64,000 nt of DNA from Haloechinothrix halophila YIM 93223 (GTDB lineage: Bacteria; Actinomycetota; Actinomycetes; Mycobacteriales; Pseudonocardiaceae): NCBI RefSeq assembly GCF_000504245.1, contig NZ_KI632509.1, forward strand, positions 1,797,723 to 1,861,722, in the 5' to 3' direction. Shown in pieces: positions 17,872 through 30,119 of the stretch (positions within the stretch are counted from its first letter, which is position 1; the number at the start of each line of letters is the position of its first letter). The notes below the pieces were generated by a model, which was given only the letters and a program-made list of their open reading frames with translations, had not been told where the DNA came from and did no database searches. The position numbers and the translations under genes are program-made.

Positions 17872-18573
17872 ATGCCTACGAAAACTCCCCGCTGGTATTT
17901 TTCCTTCCGGAGCCCGTACTCGTGGCTCGCGTACCGCGATCTCATCGACCGGTATCCGGACATCGCGGACTCGATTGAGTGGATCCCCTTCTGGGAACCG
18001 GACAGCGAATCAGCCAGCATGCTCGGTGAGGCCGGCGGGAACTTCGCATATGTGCCGATGTCCAAGGAGAAGCATCGCTACATCTTGCAGGATCTGCGCC
18101 GACTCGCGGCCGAGCGTGAACTCAATTTCCGCTGGCCAGTAGACCGCGATCCGCACTGGGAGGTCGCGCACCTCGGCTACATCGTCGCCAACAGCGAGGG
18201 ACGCGGCAGGGCCTATGTCGACGAGGTGTACCGCAGCCGGTGGGAACTGGGGGAAGACATTTCTGAGTCGGAAGTGGTGGCCGCCGCGGCGCGGCGTGCT
18301 GGTCTTGACGGTGAGTTGGTCGCCTCGGCTCAGCATGATCCGGCTGTGCGTGCTGAAGGCAGGGATGTACTCCTGCGAATCGATCGCGATGGCGTTTTCG
18401 GTGTGCCATTTTTCGTATCCGGTCATGACAAGTACTGGGGGGTGGAACGGCTCCCCTCGTTCGCGGCCGTAGTGCGAGGCCAGGTGATGCAGCAAGCACC
18501 TGTCAAGGGGGACGAACCAACGTTCGCCCCCTTGGCCGGTGCGGACTGCGGCCATGCTGGCGGCTGTGGCTGA
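17872..18573 (+). CDS. DsbA-family protein similar to 2-hydroxychromene-2-carboxylate isomerase
   Basis: The 233-residue protein begins RWYFSFRSPYSWLAYRDL. This is the HCCA isomerase/GST-kappa form of the DsbA fold, in which Ser (Ser14) stands where the thioredoxin CxxC would be. It ends with a VPFFVSG cis-proline region and an SF..VV helix. In skyllamycin/kitacinnamycin-type clusters a related isomerase is associated with E-to-Z change of the polyene before ring closure, so isomerisation of a double bond in the ACP-bound polyene is proposed. ATG 17872 follows GGGAGG at good distance; the GTG at 17854 is part of that ribosome site. The tail DCGHAGGCG is Cys/His-rich and unusual for the family. 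Confidence 0.82.
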   Translation: MPTKTPRWYFSFRSPYSWLAYRDLIDRYPDIADSIEWIPFWEPDSESASMLGEAGGNFAYVPMSKEKHRYILQDLRRLAAERELNFRWPVDRDPHWEVAHLGYIVANSEGRGRAYVDEVYRSRWELGEDISESEVVAAAARRAGLDGELVASAQHDPAVRAEGRDVLLRIDRDGVFGVPFFVSGHDKYWGVERLPSFAAVVRGQVMQQAPVKGDEPTFAPLAGADCGHAGGCG

Positions 18574-18591
18574 AATCGAGGAGGGACAGAG

Positions 18592-22536
<3,945 letters not shown>

Positions 22537-22540
22537 CCAC

Positions 22541-22744
22541 ATGGCGAATCCATTCGAGGACGACGACGGCCAGTACTACGTTCTTGTCAACGACGAGGGG
22601 CAGCACTCGTTGTGGCCAGCATTCATTGACGTACCAGCAGGATGGACGGTGCGACATGGTCCTGACATTCGGCAGGCGTGTTTGGACTACGTGACCGAGC
22701 ACTGGACAGATATGCGCCCGCTCAGCGTAGTTAACGGAAAGTGA
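22541..22744 (+). CDS. MbtH-like protein
   Basis: The 67-residue protein has the MbtH signature: [24 protein letters not shown] near the N-terminus, the conserved Trp pair in SLWPAF and VPAGWTV, and the ending [13 protein letters not shown]. MbtH proteins bind adenylation domains and are often needed for their activity or solubility. It follows NRPS1 by 4 bases and probably serves several of the adenylation domains of the cluster. Its stop codon lies within the left arm of a strong hairpin. Confidence 0.97.
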   Translation: MANPFEDDDGQYYVLVNDEGQHSLWPAFIDVPAGWTVRHGPDIRQACLDYVTEHWTDMRPLSVVNGK

Positions 22745-22797
22745 CAGCTCAGCAAGGCCCCCGCCGGTTTACGGCGGGGGCCTTGCTGAGCCGTCAC
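22741..22797 (+). terminator. very strong 25-bp hairpin ending the PKS/NRPS1 unit
   Basis: A perfect 19-bp inverted repeat (22747-22765 with 22773-22791) closes around a 7-nt loop. It is extended by six further positions of which five pair (22741-22746 with 22792-22797). It begins on the MbtH stop codon and is not followed by a long T-run. It should terminate transcription or act as a 3'-end stabiliser that also lowers read-through into the next unit. Confidence 0.8.
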
Positions 22798-22809
22798 TAT
22801 GACTGCGCC

Positions 22810-22824
22810 TTGCAGGAGAATGCA
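22810..22824. promoter_or_regulatory. operator C: TTGCAG-N5-TGCA before ACP2/NRPS2
   Basis: TTGCAG-GAGAA-TGCA, third copy of the motif found before the regulator and before KS1. It begins 13 bases after the terminator hairpin and 94 bases before the ACP2 start codon. An AATAAT (22855-22860) 45 bases downstream is a possible -10. It suggests a separate, co-regulated transcription unit for the peptide genes. Confidence 0.5.
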
Positions 22825-22903
22825 GCGTTCGACTGAAAACAGCGTAGTGGGGCCAATAATCGTCGGTGGACGTAGAACCTCCCACTACAAGGAGTATTCC
22901 GCG

Positions 22904-23155
22904 ATGAGCGCAGCAGTCACTGAACGTCTTGAGCTGATCAAAGAGATCGTGTGCGACATCCTGGAGATTGACCCCGACGAGGTCACCAATACAAGTCTCT
23001 TCGCAGAGGACCACGACGCTGACTCGTTGCGCGCCATCGAGATCCTCGCCGCGCTCGAGAAGCGGTTCTCCGTCGTCATCGATCAGTCCGAATTGCCCAG
23101 GATGATCAACCTTGACGGTGTCTATGCCGTCGTCGCTGAGGCGGCTGGCTGGTAA
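22904..23155 (+). CDS. second acyl carrier protein (ACP2)
   Basis: The 83-residue acidic protein has the attachment motif DHDADSLRAIEILAALEKRF with the pantetheine Ser in DADSL, and ends RMINLDGVYAVVAEAAGW. This pattern is like ACPs of type II polyene PKSs. AAGGAG 10 bases upstream decides for ATG 22904 over the longer frame. It opens the second transcription unit, directly ahead of NRPS2, so it may present the acyl chain to the peptide line or be the main chain carrier of the PKS, with ACP1 in another role. Which ACP serves elongation is not decidable from sequence. Confidence 0.9.
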   Translation: MSAAVTERLELIKEIVCDILEIDPDEVTNTSLFAEDHDADSLRAIEILAALEKRFSVVIDQSELPRMINLDGVYAVVAEAAGW

Positions 23156-23187
23156 GGGACGGCCGTCGTACGGAAGTCCGGGGTACG

Positions 23188-23203
23188 CCATTCCCGGGAA
23201 TGG
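23188..23203. promoter_or_regulatory. 16-bp perfect palindrome before NRPS2
   Basis: ccattcccgggaatgg reads the same on both strands. It lies in the 69-base gap between ACP2 and NRPS2, about 20-30 bases before the NRPS2 start codon. It could be a protein-binding site or, as RNA, a hairpin affecting translation of the NRPS. Confidence 0.3.
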
Positions 23204-23233
23204 TCAGAAGCTGAGCCGTTAAAGGTGGACGCC

Positions 23234-26200
23234 ATGCATAAGCCAGATCAGCACATCGTGCGTGGAATGGAGTATGCGGCAGTGCGCACGGTCGCCTTGG
23301 CGTGTGGAGTCGGTATCGAGCGGGTTGTCATCGCCGCGGCGGCCGCCTTTCTGCAGCCATTGTTGGACGTTCCGAGAATCAGTCTCGGTTGCCGTGGCAG
23401 TGCTGATCATCTTACCGCGCTCGTGCCGATGCCCGGGTCCACGCGAGATGCCCTGGTTGGCGCGGCGGACGTCGCGCCAACCAGCCACGCCGACCCTTAT
23501 TGCATTCTTGACATCGATGCCAGCGAGCACGAGCTGCGGATCAGGTTCCCGGCACCAGCGGGCATGGCGATGCCGTGGCCACCGTATCGCGATCTGTTTT
23601 CCGGTTTCCTCATGCGCTTCGTCACGGTGGAACCGGAGACACCTATTGGCGGCATCCCGTTACTCGCTCCTGATGAACTTGGCATGGTTCTCGACGGTGG
23701 TGTCGGCACTGCCACCGATATTCCACAATGCGACCCCGTGCGACTGTTCGAGGCGTCGGCCGCGCGCCATGCCGATCGAGTCGCAGTACGGGCGCCGGAT
23801 AGCGAACTGACCTACGCCGAGTTAAACGCGAGGGCGAATCAGCTCGCGGGATTACTTTTGTCACGGGGCGTCCGCGAGGAACAGTTCGTTGCGCTAGCGC
23901 TGCCTCGCACGACTGACCTGCTGGTCGGTCTGCTGGCTGTGCTCAAGACAGGCGCAGCGTATCTCCCGATCGATCCCGCTCAGCCCGCTGAGCGGCTCTC
24001 GTTTCTGCTTGCCGATGCCAAGCCCGTCCTGATGGTCGCCACACGTGAGACCGCAGGGGCCATCGATGACATGCATGACACGGCAGTCCTTCACCTCGAC
24101 TCACCTGATACGACACGGGAGCTGGAGCGACAGTCCATAAGCGATGGTCAACGGAACGTCTCCGGCCTTCGCCTTCAACATCCCGCGTATGTCATTTACA
24201 CCTCGGGCTCCACCGGTAGGCCGAAGGGTGTCGTGGTGAGTCGCGGTGCGCTGCTGAACTTTCTCATCACCGTGGGCGCGTGGTTCGACCTGCGATGCTC
24301 CGATCGACTGCTTTCACCCACCACGATCGCGTTCGACATGGCCGTGCCGGAAATGTATTTGCCGCTACTCGCGGGCGCACAGCTGGTACTCGTACCCGCT
24401 GCCGACGCGCGTGAGCCCGCCGTGTTGACACGCGTGATCAGCACCGATCGCATTACCGCCTTGCAGGCCACACCGAGCTTGTGGCAGGCCCTTGTCGCAT
24501 ACGACCCCGACGCGTTGCGCGGGCTGCGTATGTTCGTCGGTGCGGAAGCGCTGCCCCCCGCGCTCGCCGCTGCCTTGCGGGAACTTGGCGAACGGGTACT
24601 TCACCTGTACGGGCCAACCGAGACGACGGTCTGGTCAACCGCGACTCCGCTCACTGAACGGAAAAGTGGGCCTTCCATTGGTGGGCCGGTCGGCAATACG
24701 CGGGTGTACGTTCTGGACGGCGCATTGCGGCCGCTGCCGGTTGGCGTTCCTGGTGAACTGTACATCGGTGGTGCTGGGCTCGCCCGTGGCTACTTGAACC
24801 GCCCAGAGCTCACCGCTGAGCGGTTCGTCGCTGACCCATTTGGACCACCGGGCGCGAGCCTATATCGCACGGGCGACATTGTGCGGTGGGCCGACGACGG
24901 TCAACTGGAGTTCGTCGGCCGCGCCGATCACCAGGTGAAGATCCGGGGGTTCCGGGTGGAGCTCGGTGAGATCGAGGCCGTACTGGCTGACCACCCTAGT
25001 GTCGCGCAGTCGGTAGTCACGGCACGCACGGATAGCCCTGACGGCGCCACCCAGCTTGTGGGCTATGTCGTCGATAGTCACGTTGAACGTGCTGATCCAG
25101 CTGCGTTACGGGCTCACGTGGCTAGGTGGCTGCCGTCTTACATGGTCCCCGCGACCGTGGTCGTGCTTGATGCGCTTCCGCTGACCCCGAACGGCAAGCT
25201 CGACCGGAAGGCGTTGCCGGCACCTGGCCGCACGGCAGGGTACGGCAAGGCGCCACGTACACCAGCTGAAGAAGTTCTCTGTGGCTTACTCGCCGAGATC
25301 CTTGGTGTCGACCGCGTCAGCGTCGACGACGATTTCTTCACGCTCGGCGGTCACTCCCTGCTAGCGACAAGGCTCATTGGCAGGTTGCGCGCCACATTCG
25401 GCGTTGAGCTGGCGGTACGAGATGTGTTTGAGGCACCGACCCCTGAGTTGCTACTCGGCCGTATCGAAGGAGCTGACGCGGCGAGGCCACTCCTGCGACC
25501 GAAACAGCGACCCTCCCGCCTGCCGCTCTCTGCGTTGCAACGTGGGTTGTGGATAGAGAACACGCTTGCCGGGTCGGCTGCGACGTACAATCTGCCCACC
25601 GCGCTATGGCTGCGGGGGAAGCCGGATGTCGACGCGCTGCGTACCGCCCTCGCTGACGTAACCGCCCGGCATGAACCGCTTCGCACGATCGTCGCCGAAC
25701 AGGACGGTGTGCCGTATCAAGAGGTGCTGGACGACGCGGTTCCCGAACTGACACACGAGAGTGTTGATCGTGCCCGACTCGACGCCGTCGCATCGACCTA
25801 CGCGTATCAAACGTTCGATCTCGGTGTCGAGATGCCGTTCCGTGCCACTCTGCTCTCCTGCTCAGATGACGAGCATTTGCTATTGCTCGTCATTCACCAC
25901 ATCGCGACGGACGGTGCATCGGAGTTTCCCCTCGCAAGGGACCTTGCCGAGGCATACGCAGCGCGCACACGATGCGACGCTCCACAATGGAGCCCTCTCA
26001 GGGTTACCTATGCCGACTACACGATGTGGCAGCGTGAGCTGCTCGGCGATATCGACGACAATGACAGTCTCGCCGCCCGGCAGCGGCGGTTTTGGGTTGA
26101 CACTCTCGCGGGCATGCCTGATGTGCTAGAGCTACCGACGGACCGCCCGCGTCCAAAGGTGGCGAGCCATCGCGGAGATACCGTCAGCTTCACTATTCCG

Positions 26201-29200
26201 GGAGAGCTGCGCACTCAGCTGGCCGCGCTCGCGACAAGGACAGGCACCACTGTCTTCATGGTGTTGCAAGCGGGGCTCGCCGCGCTGCTCACCAGACTCG
26301 GTGCCGGAACGGACATCCCGATCGGGACGGTGGTCGCTGGGCGGGACGAATCGGTGGACGACCTTGTCGGCTACTTCGCGAACACGGTAGTGCTGCGTAC
26401 AGACACCTCGGGAAACCCAGGGTTCACTGAGTTGCTTGCCCGTGTCCGTGACATCGACCTCGCCGCGTTCGCTCACGCCGACCTTCCGTTCGAGCGGGTT
26501 GTCGACGCAGCGCAGCCGGACCGATCTCTTGCCGCGAATCCACTATTTCAGGTGGCTTTGGGGTTACACACGGATACGGCGGACTTGTTCCACCTACCTG
26601 GACTGGAATGCGAGCCGTATCCATTGTCGCTTCCGGTGGCCAAATTCGACCTCACGATCGAACTGGCCCAACACGACGATGGGTTCGCGGGCGTGCTCGA
26701 GTTCGCGACCGACCTGTTCGACAGAGATACCGCGGTGAAGATCAGCGAGCGGTATGTCCGATTGCTTGATGCCGTCGCCGCGGACGCTTCGGCGCGGATC
26801 GGTTCCGTTGAACTACTCAGTGCGGCTGAGATGCACAGCGTGCTGCAGCATTGGAACGATACTTCGGTCGAGCTTCCGGCGACGACGATGCCGGAGATGT
26901 TCACCGAGCGAGTGGTCGCTACGCCGGACGCTGTGGCTGTGGTGTTCGACCCATCCGATGGCTGTTCCGGCGATCTGGTCGAGGAACTAACCTACGCTGA
27001 GCTCGACGATCGGGCGGGCAGGCTCGCGGGTGCCTTACGAGAGTGTGGTGTGGGACCAGAACGGTTCGTCGCCGTCGCCATGCCTAAGTCGGCCGAGCTT
27101 ATCGTCGCGTTAGTCGCGATCGCGAAAAGCGGTGCTGGGTACCTTCCGGTGGATCCTGCCTACCCGCCTCAGCGCATCGCTTACATGCTTTCCGACACGG
27201 ATCCGGCCCTGGTTGTGACCACGGCCGCGATCGCGGAGTCGTTGCCGGAGGGGTGTCCCACCCTGGTGCTCGACGATCCCGGCACGCTAGCCGACATCAC
27301 ATCGCGTGAACCACAACCAGCGGTCAAGCCTCGACCGGAACATCCGGCCTACCTCATCTACACCTCGGGTTCGACAGGAAAGCCAAAGGGCGTTGTGGTC
27401 ACCCACAGTGGCTTGCCCAGCCTACGCGAGCAGTGCGTGAGTGTGCTCGGACTTGGCCACGGGGCCAGGGTCCTGCAATTCGCGTCGCCCAGTTTCGACG
27501 CGGCGTTTCTTGAACTTCTTATGGGCGTGCTGTGCGGCTCGACGTTGGTTATCGCGCCGGCTGAACATCTCCTGCCCGGTGACACACTCACGCGATTGCT
27601 CACCCGCCAGAAGGTCACACACGCGATCATTCCTCCGGTCGCGTTGGCCGCGTTGCCCTCGAACGATGCGATCTTGCCGGGTGGAATGCTCATGGTCGCA
27701 GGGGAGGCCACCCAGGCGGAGTTGGTCGGACGCTGGTCGCGGGGCAGGCGAATGATCAACGGGTACGGCCCGACGGAGTCCACCGTTATGGCTTCGCACA
27801 GTGAGCCGCTTTCCGGGTCGGCCACACCACCTATTGGCAAGCCAATAGTCAACACGAAACTGTATGTACTCGACGAGCGGCTTCAACCGGTACCACCAGG
27901 GGTGCTTGGTGAGCTCTATATCGCCGGGGCTGGGCTCGCCCGTGGTTATCTGAATCGTCCCGCGCTGACCGCGGAGCGGTTCGTCGCCGATCCTTTCGGT
28001 CGTGCTGGCTCGCGCGTATACCGCACCGGCGATTTGGCGCGCTGGACCGCTGACGGTGAACTGGAATTCGCGGGCCGAGCTGATGATCAGGTGAAGATAC
28101 GTGGTTTTCGGATCGAGCCGGCGGAAGTGGAAGCCGTTGTCGCTGATCATAGGGACGTCTCGGCGGCGACTGTGGTGGTGCGCGAGGACCGGCCTGGCGT
28201 TCGTCAGCTTGTCGCATATGTCATCCCCGAACCCGGTGCCGCTCTCGATTTAGCCGCGGTACGCGCACACGCATCGCGGGAGCTGCCTGACTATCTGGTG
28301 CCCGCGGCGATTGTTCCGCTCGCCGAGTTCCCGATGACTCCGAACAAGAAGCTCGATCGTGCCGCGCTGCCAGCGCCCGAGTTTGGCGGCAGCGGGGTCG
28401 TCGCGGCGGCTGAAGACGGTGTGGAGCGCGCGCTGCAGACGGTTTTCGGGGAGGTCCTCGGTGTGGCCGGTATCGGCGTCGATGAGAGCTTCTTCGAACT
28501 CGGCGGGGATTCGATCATCGCCATTCAGCTCGTTGCCAGGGCGCGCAAAGAAGGTCTGTTGTTTACCGCGCGTGAGGTGTTCGAACACCGCACTGTTCGC
28601 GCCCTCGCGGCCGTCGCCGAACGAGTACACGAGGAAAAGCTACCTAGCGCGGAAGTGGCTACTGGCGATGTACCAGCCACACCCGTCATGCGCTGGTTGG
28701 CTGAGCGAGGTGGTCTAGACAGTGGGTTCCACCAGTCGATGCTGCTGAGTACACCACCGGGGACCCGGCTGCCGGTCTTGCAACGGGCTCTTGGCACTCT
28801 CATCGGTCACCACGATATGTTGCGTGCTCGGCTACGCCGTCACCCAGAGTTGGTACTCAACGTGCCTGACCACGCGACGGTGACGGTTGACAGTTGCTTG
28901 CGCCGAATCGACGTAGCTGGCGTTGACGAAGCCTCGCTACGTGAGCTGATCGCGGGAGAGGGACACCGCGCAGCAGGTGAGCTCGACCCTGAAGCCGGAC
29001 AGATGATCCGGGCTGTGTGGTTCGACGCAGGTCCCCACCGTCCAGGCAGGCTACTGCTCGCTGTTCATCATCTCGTCGTCGATGGGGTGTCCTGGCGGAT
29101 CATGCTCGACGATCTCCGACAAGCCAACGCGGCACTCGCTGAGGGACATGAGCCACAGCTGCCCGCTGTGACGACGCCGTTTCGAGCGTGGTCACTCGGG

Positions 29201-30118
29201 CTAATACGGGCAGCCGAGGCAACAGATGGGACGTATTGGCTTTCCACTGTGGCTGGACCTGATCCGCTGTCGGCACGTGGCGCACTAGATCTGGCACGAG
29301 ACACTTACGCTACCGCCGGTGAGCTGCGCGTGGTGATAGAGCCCGCGGACGCTGTGAGTTTGTTGGTCGATGTTCCTTCCCGGTTCAACGCGAGCGTTCA
29401 CGACGTGCTTCTCACCGGCCTCGCCTTGGCTGTGACCCACTGGTGCAAGCACCACGGCGTGGCATGCGACGGCGCCGTACGAGTCGACGTCGAAGGCCAC
29501 GGTCGTGAGGACGCGATGGTGCCGGGAGCGGATACCTCACGTACTGTCGGCTGGTTCACCAGCCTGTATCCGGTATTGCTCGATCCAGGCGTGCACGACG
29601 TCGAAGCAGCGCTCAACGCTGGCGATACCACCATGCTCGATTCGGCATTGAAACGAGTAAAGGAATGTCTACGCGCTGTTCCCTCTTCAGGAATCGGGTA
29701 CGGACTACTACGCCATATCGCCGGCCAGCTCGGTGAGCATGATGAGCCCATACTTGGGTTCAACTATCTCGGACGCTTCGCAACCGGGAACGGGGAGTAC
29801 TTCGTACCCGCGTCGGATGGTGACGTACTCGGTGGTACCACCACGGAGTCCATGCCGATGACACATGGCATTGAGCTGAATGCCCACATCGAGGATCGTG
29901 TCGACGGCCCGTATCTGGTGTGCGCATGGACTTACGCGAATCGTCTGTTCGACGAGACTGAGATCAATGAGCTCGCACGAACTTTCGTTCGAGTGCTCAT
30001 GGCGCTGGCGACACAGGACGGCCAATCCGCACGAGGGGGACACACACCATCCGATCTGGACTTGGTGTCGCTATCCCAGGACGAAATCGACCTGCTGGAA
30101 GCAGACTGGAGGAGCTGA
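23234..30118 (+). CDS. NRPS2: (partial C)-A-T-C-A-T-E, two modules
   Basis: A 2294-residue dimodular synthetase; residue numbers here count from the alternative GTG at 23225, but ATG 23234 sits better behind AAAGGTGG. Residues 1-155 are only the C-terminal lobe of a condensation domain, without HHxxxDG. Then come A1 (YTSGSTG at 325), T1 (Ser711), C2 (HHIATDG at 891, L-type), A2 (1379), T2 (GGDS, Ser1763) and an epimerase (HHLVVDGVSW at 1948). A1 pocket by eye is D M P Q F G L V W, partly like actinobacterial Gly codes (DILQLGLIW) but not assignable. A2 pocket is D A L I M A G V M, in the aromatic/large hydrophobic clade. The epimerase makes the second residue D. The missing N-terminal condensation activity suggests a loading-type first module. 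Confidence 0.93.
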   Translation: MHKPDQHIVRGMEYAAVRTVALACGVGIERVVIAAAAAFLQPLLDVPRISLGCRGSADHLTALVPMPGSTRDALVGAADVAPTSHADPYCILDIDASEHELRIRFPAPAGMAMPWPPYRDLFSGFLMRFVTVEPETPIGGIPLLAPDELGMVLDGGVGTATDIPQCDPVRLFEASAARHADRVAVRAPDSELTYAELNARANQLAGLLLSRGVREEQFVALALPRTTDLLVGLLAVLKTGAAYLPIDPAQPAERLSFLLADAKPVLMVATRETAGAIDDMHDTAVLHLDSPDTTRELERQSISDGQRNVSGLRLQHPAYVIYTSGSTGRPKGVVVSRGALLNFLITVGAWFDLRCSDRLLSPTTIAFDMAVPEMYLPLLAGAQLVLVPAADAREPAVLTRVISTDRITALQATPSLWQALVAYDPDALRGLRMFVGAEALPPALAAALRELGERVLHLYGPTETTVWSTATPLTERKSGPSIGGPVGNTRVYVLDGALRPLPVGVPGELYIGGAGLARGYLNRPELTAERFVADPFGPPGASLYRTGDIVRWADDGQLEFVGRADHQVKIRGFRVELGEIEAVLADHPSVAQSVVTARTDSPDGATQLVGYVVDSHVERADPAALRAHVARWLPSYMVPATVVVLDALPLTPNGKLDRKALPAPGRTAGYGKAPRTPAEEVLCGLLAEILGVDRVSVDDDFFTLGGHSLLATRLIGRLRATFGVELAVRDVFEAPTPELLLGRIEGADAARPLLRPKQRPSRLPLSALQRGLWIENTLAGSAATYNLPTALWLRGKPDVDALRTALADVTARHEPLRTIVAEQDGVPYQEVLDDAVPELTHESVDRARLDAVASTYAYQTFDLGVEMPFRATLLSCSDDEHLLLLVIHHIATDGASEFPLARDLAEAYAARTRCDAPQWSPLRVTYADYTMWQRELLGDIDDNDSLAARQRRFWVDTLAGMPDVLELPTDRPRPKVASHRGDTVSFTIPGELRTQLAALATRTGTTVFMVLQAGLAALLTRLGAGTDIPIGTVVAGRDESVDDLVGYFANTVVLRTDTSGNPGFTELLARVRDIDLAAFAHADLPFERVVDAAQPDRSLAANPLFQVALGLHTDTADLFHLPGLECEPYPLSLPVAKFDLTIELAQHDDGFAGVLEFATDLFDRDTAVKISERYVRLLDAVAADASARIGSVELLSAAEMHSVLQHWNDTSVELPATTMPEMFTERVVATPDAVAVVFDPSDGCSGDLVEELTYAELDDRAGRLAGALRECGVGPERFVAVAMPKSAELIVALVAIAKSGAGYLPVDPAYPPQRIAYMLSDTDPALVVTTAAIAESLPEGCPTLVLDDPGTLADITSREPQPAVKPRPEHPAYLIYTSGSTGKPKGVVVTHSGLPSLREQCVSVLGLGHGARVLQFASPSFDAAFLELLMGVLCGSTLVIAPAEHLLPGDTLTRLLTRQKVTHAIIPPVALAALPSNDAILPGGMLMVAGEATQAELVGRWSRGRRMINGYGPTESTVMASHSEPLSGSATPPIGKPIVNTKLYVLDERLQPVPPGVLGELYIAGAGLARGYLNRPALTAERFVADPFGRAGSRVYRTGDLARWTADGELEFAGRADDQVKIRGFRIEPAEVEAVVADHRDVSAATVVVREDRPGVRQLVAYVIPEPGAALDLAAVRAHASRELPDYLVPAAIVPLAEFPMTPNKKLDRAALPAPEFGGSGVVAAAEDGVERALQTVFGEVLGVAGIGVDESFFELGGDSIIAIQLVARARKEGLLFTAREVFEHRTVRALAAVAERVHEEKLPSAEVATGDVPATPVMRWLAERGGLDSGFHQSMLLSTPPGTRLPVLQRALGTLIGHHDMLRARLRRHPELVLNVPDHATVTVDSCLRRIDVAGVDEASLRELIAGEGHRAAGELDPEAGQMIRAVWFDAGPHRPGRLLLAVHHLVVDGVSWRIMLDDLRQANAALAEGHEPQLPAVTTPFRAWSLGLIRAAEATDGTYWLSTVAGPDPLSARGALDLARDTYATAGELRVVIEPADAVSLLVDVPSRFNASVHDVLLTGLALAVTHWCKHHGVACDGAVRVDVEGHGREDAMVPGADTSRTVGWFTSLYPVLLDPGVHDVEAALNAGDTTMLDSALKRVKECLRAVPSSGIGYGLLRHIAGQLGEHDEPILGFNYLGRFATGNGEYFVPASDGDVLGGTTTESMPMTHGIELNAHIEDRVDGPYLVCAWTYANRLFDETEINELARTFVRVLMALATQDGQSARGGHTPSDLDLVSLSQDEIDLLEADWRS

Positions 30119-30119
30119 G

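Noticed and set aside
23225-23810. Frameshift hiding a complete condensation domain at the start of NRPS2
   Set aside because: ACP2 with its own ribosome site ends 69 bases upstream, leaving no room for the missing lobe in any frame.
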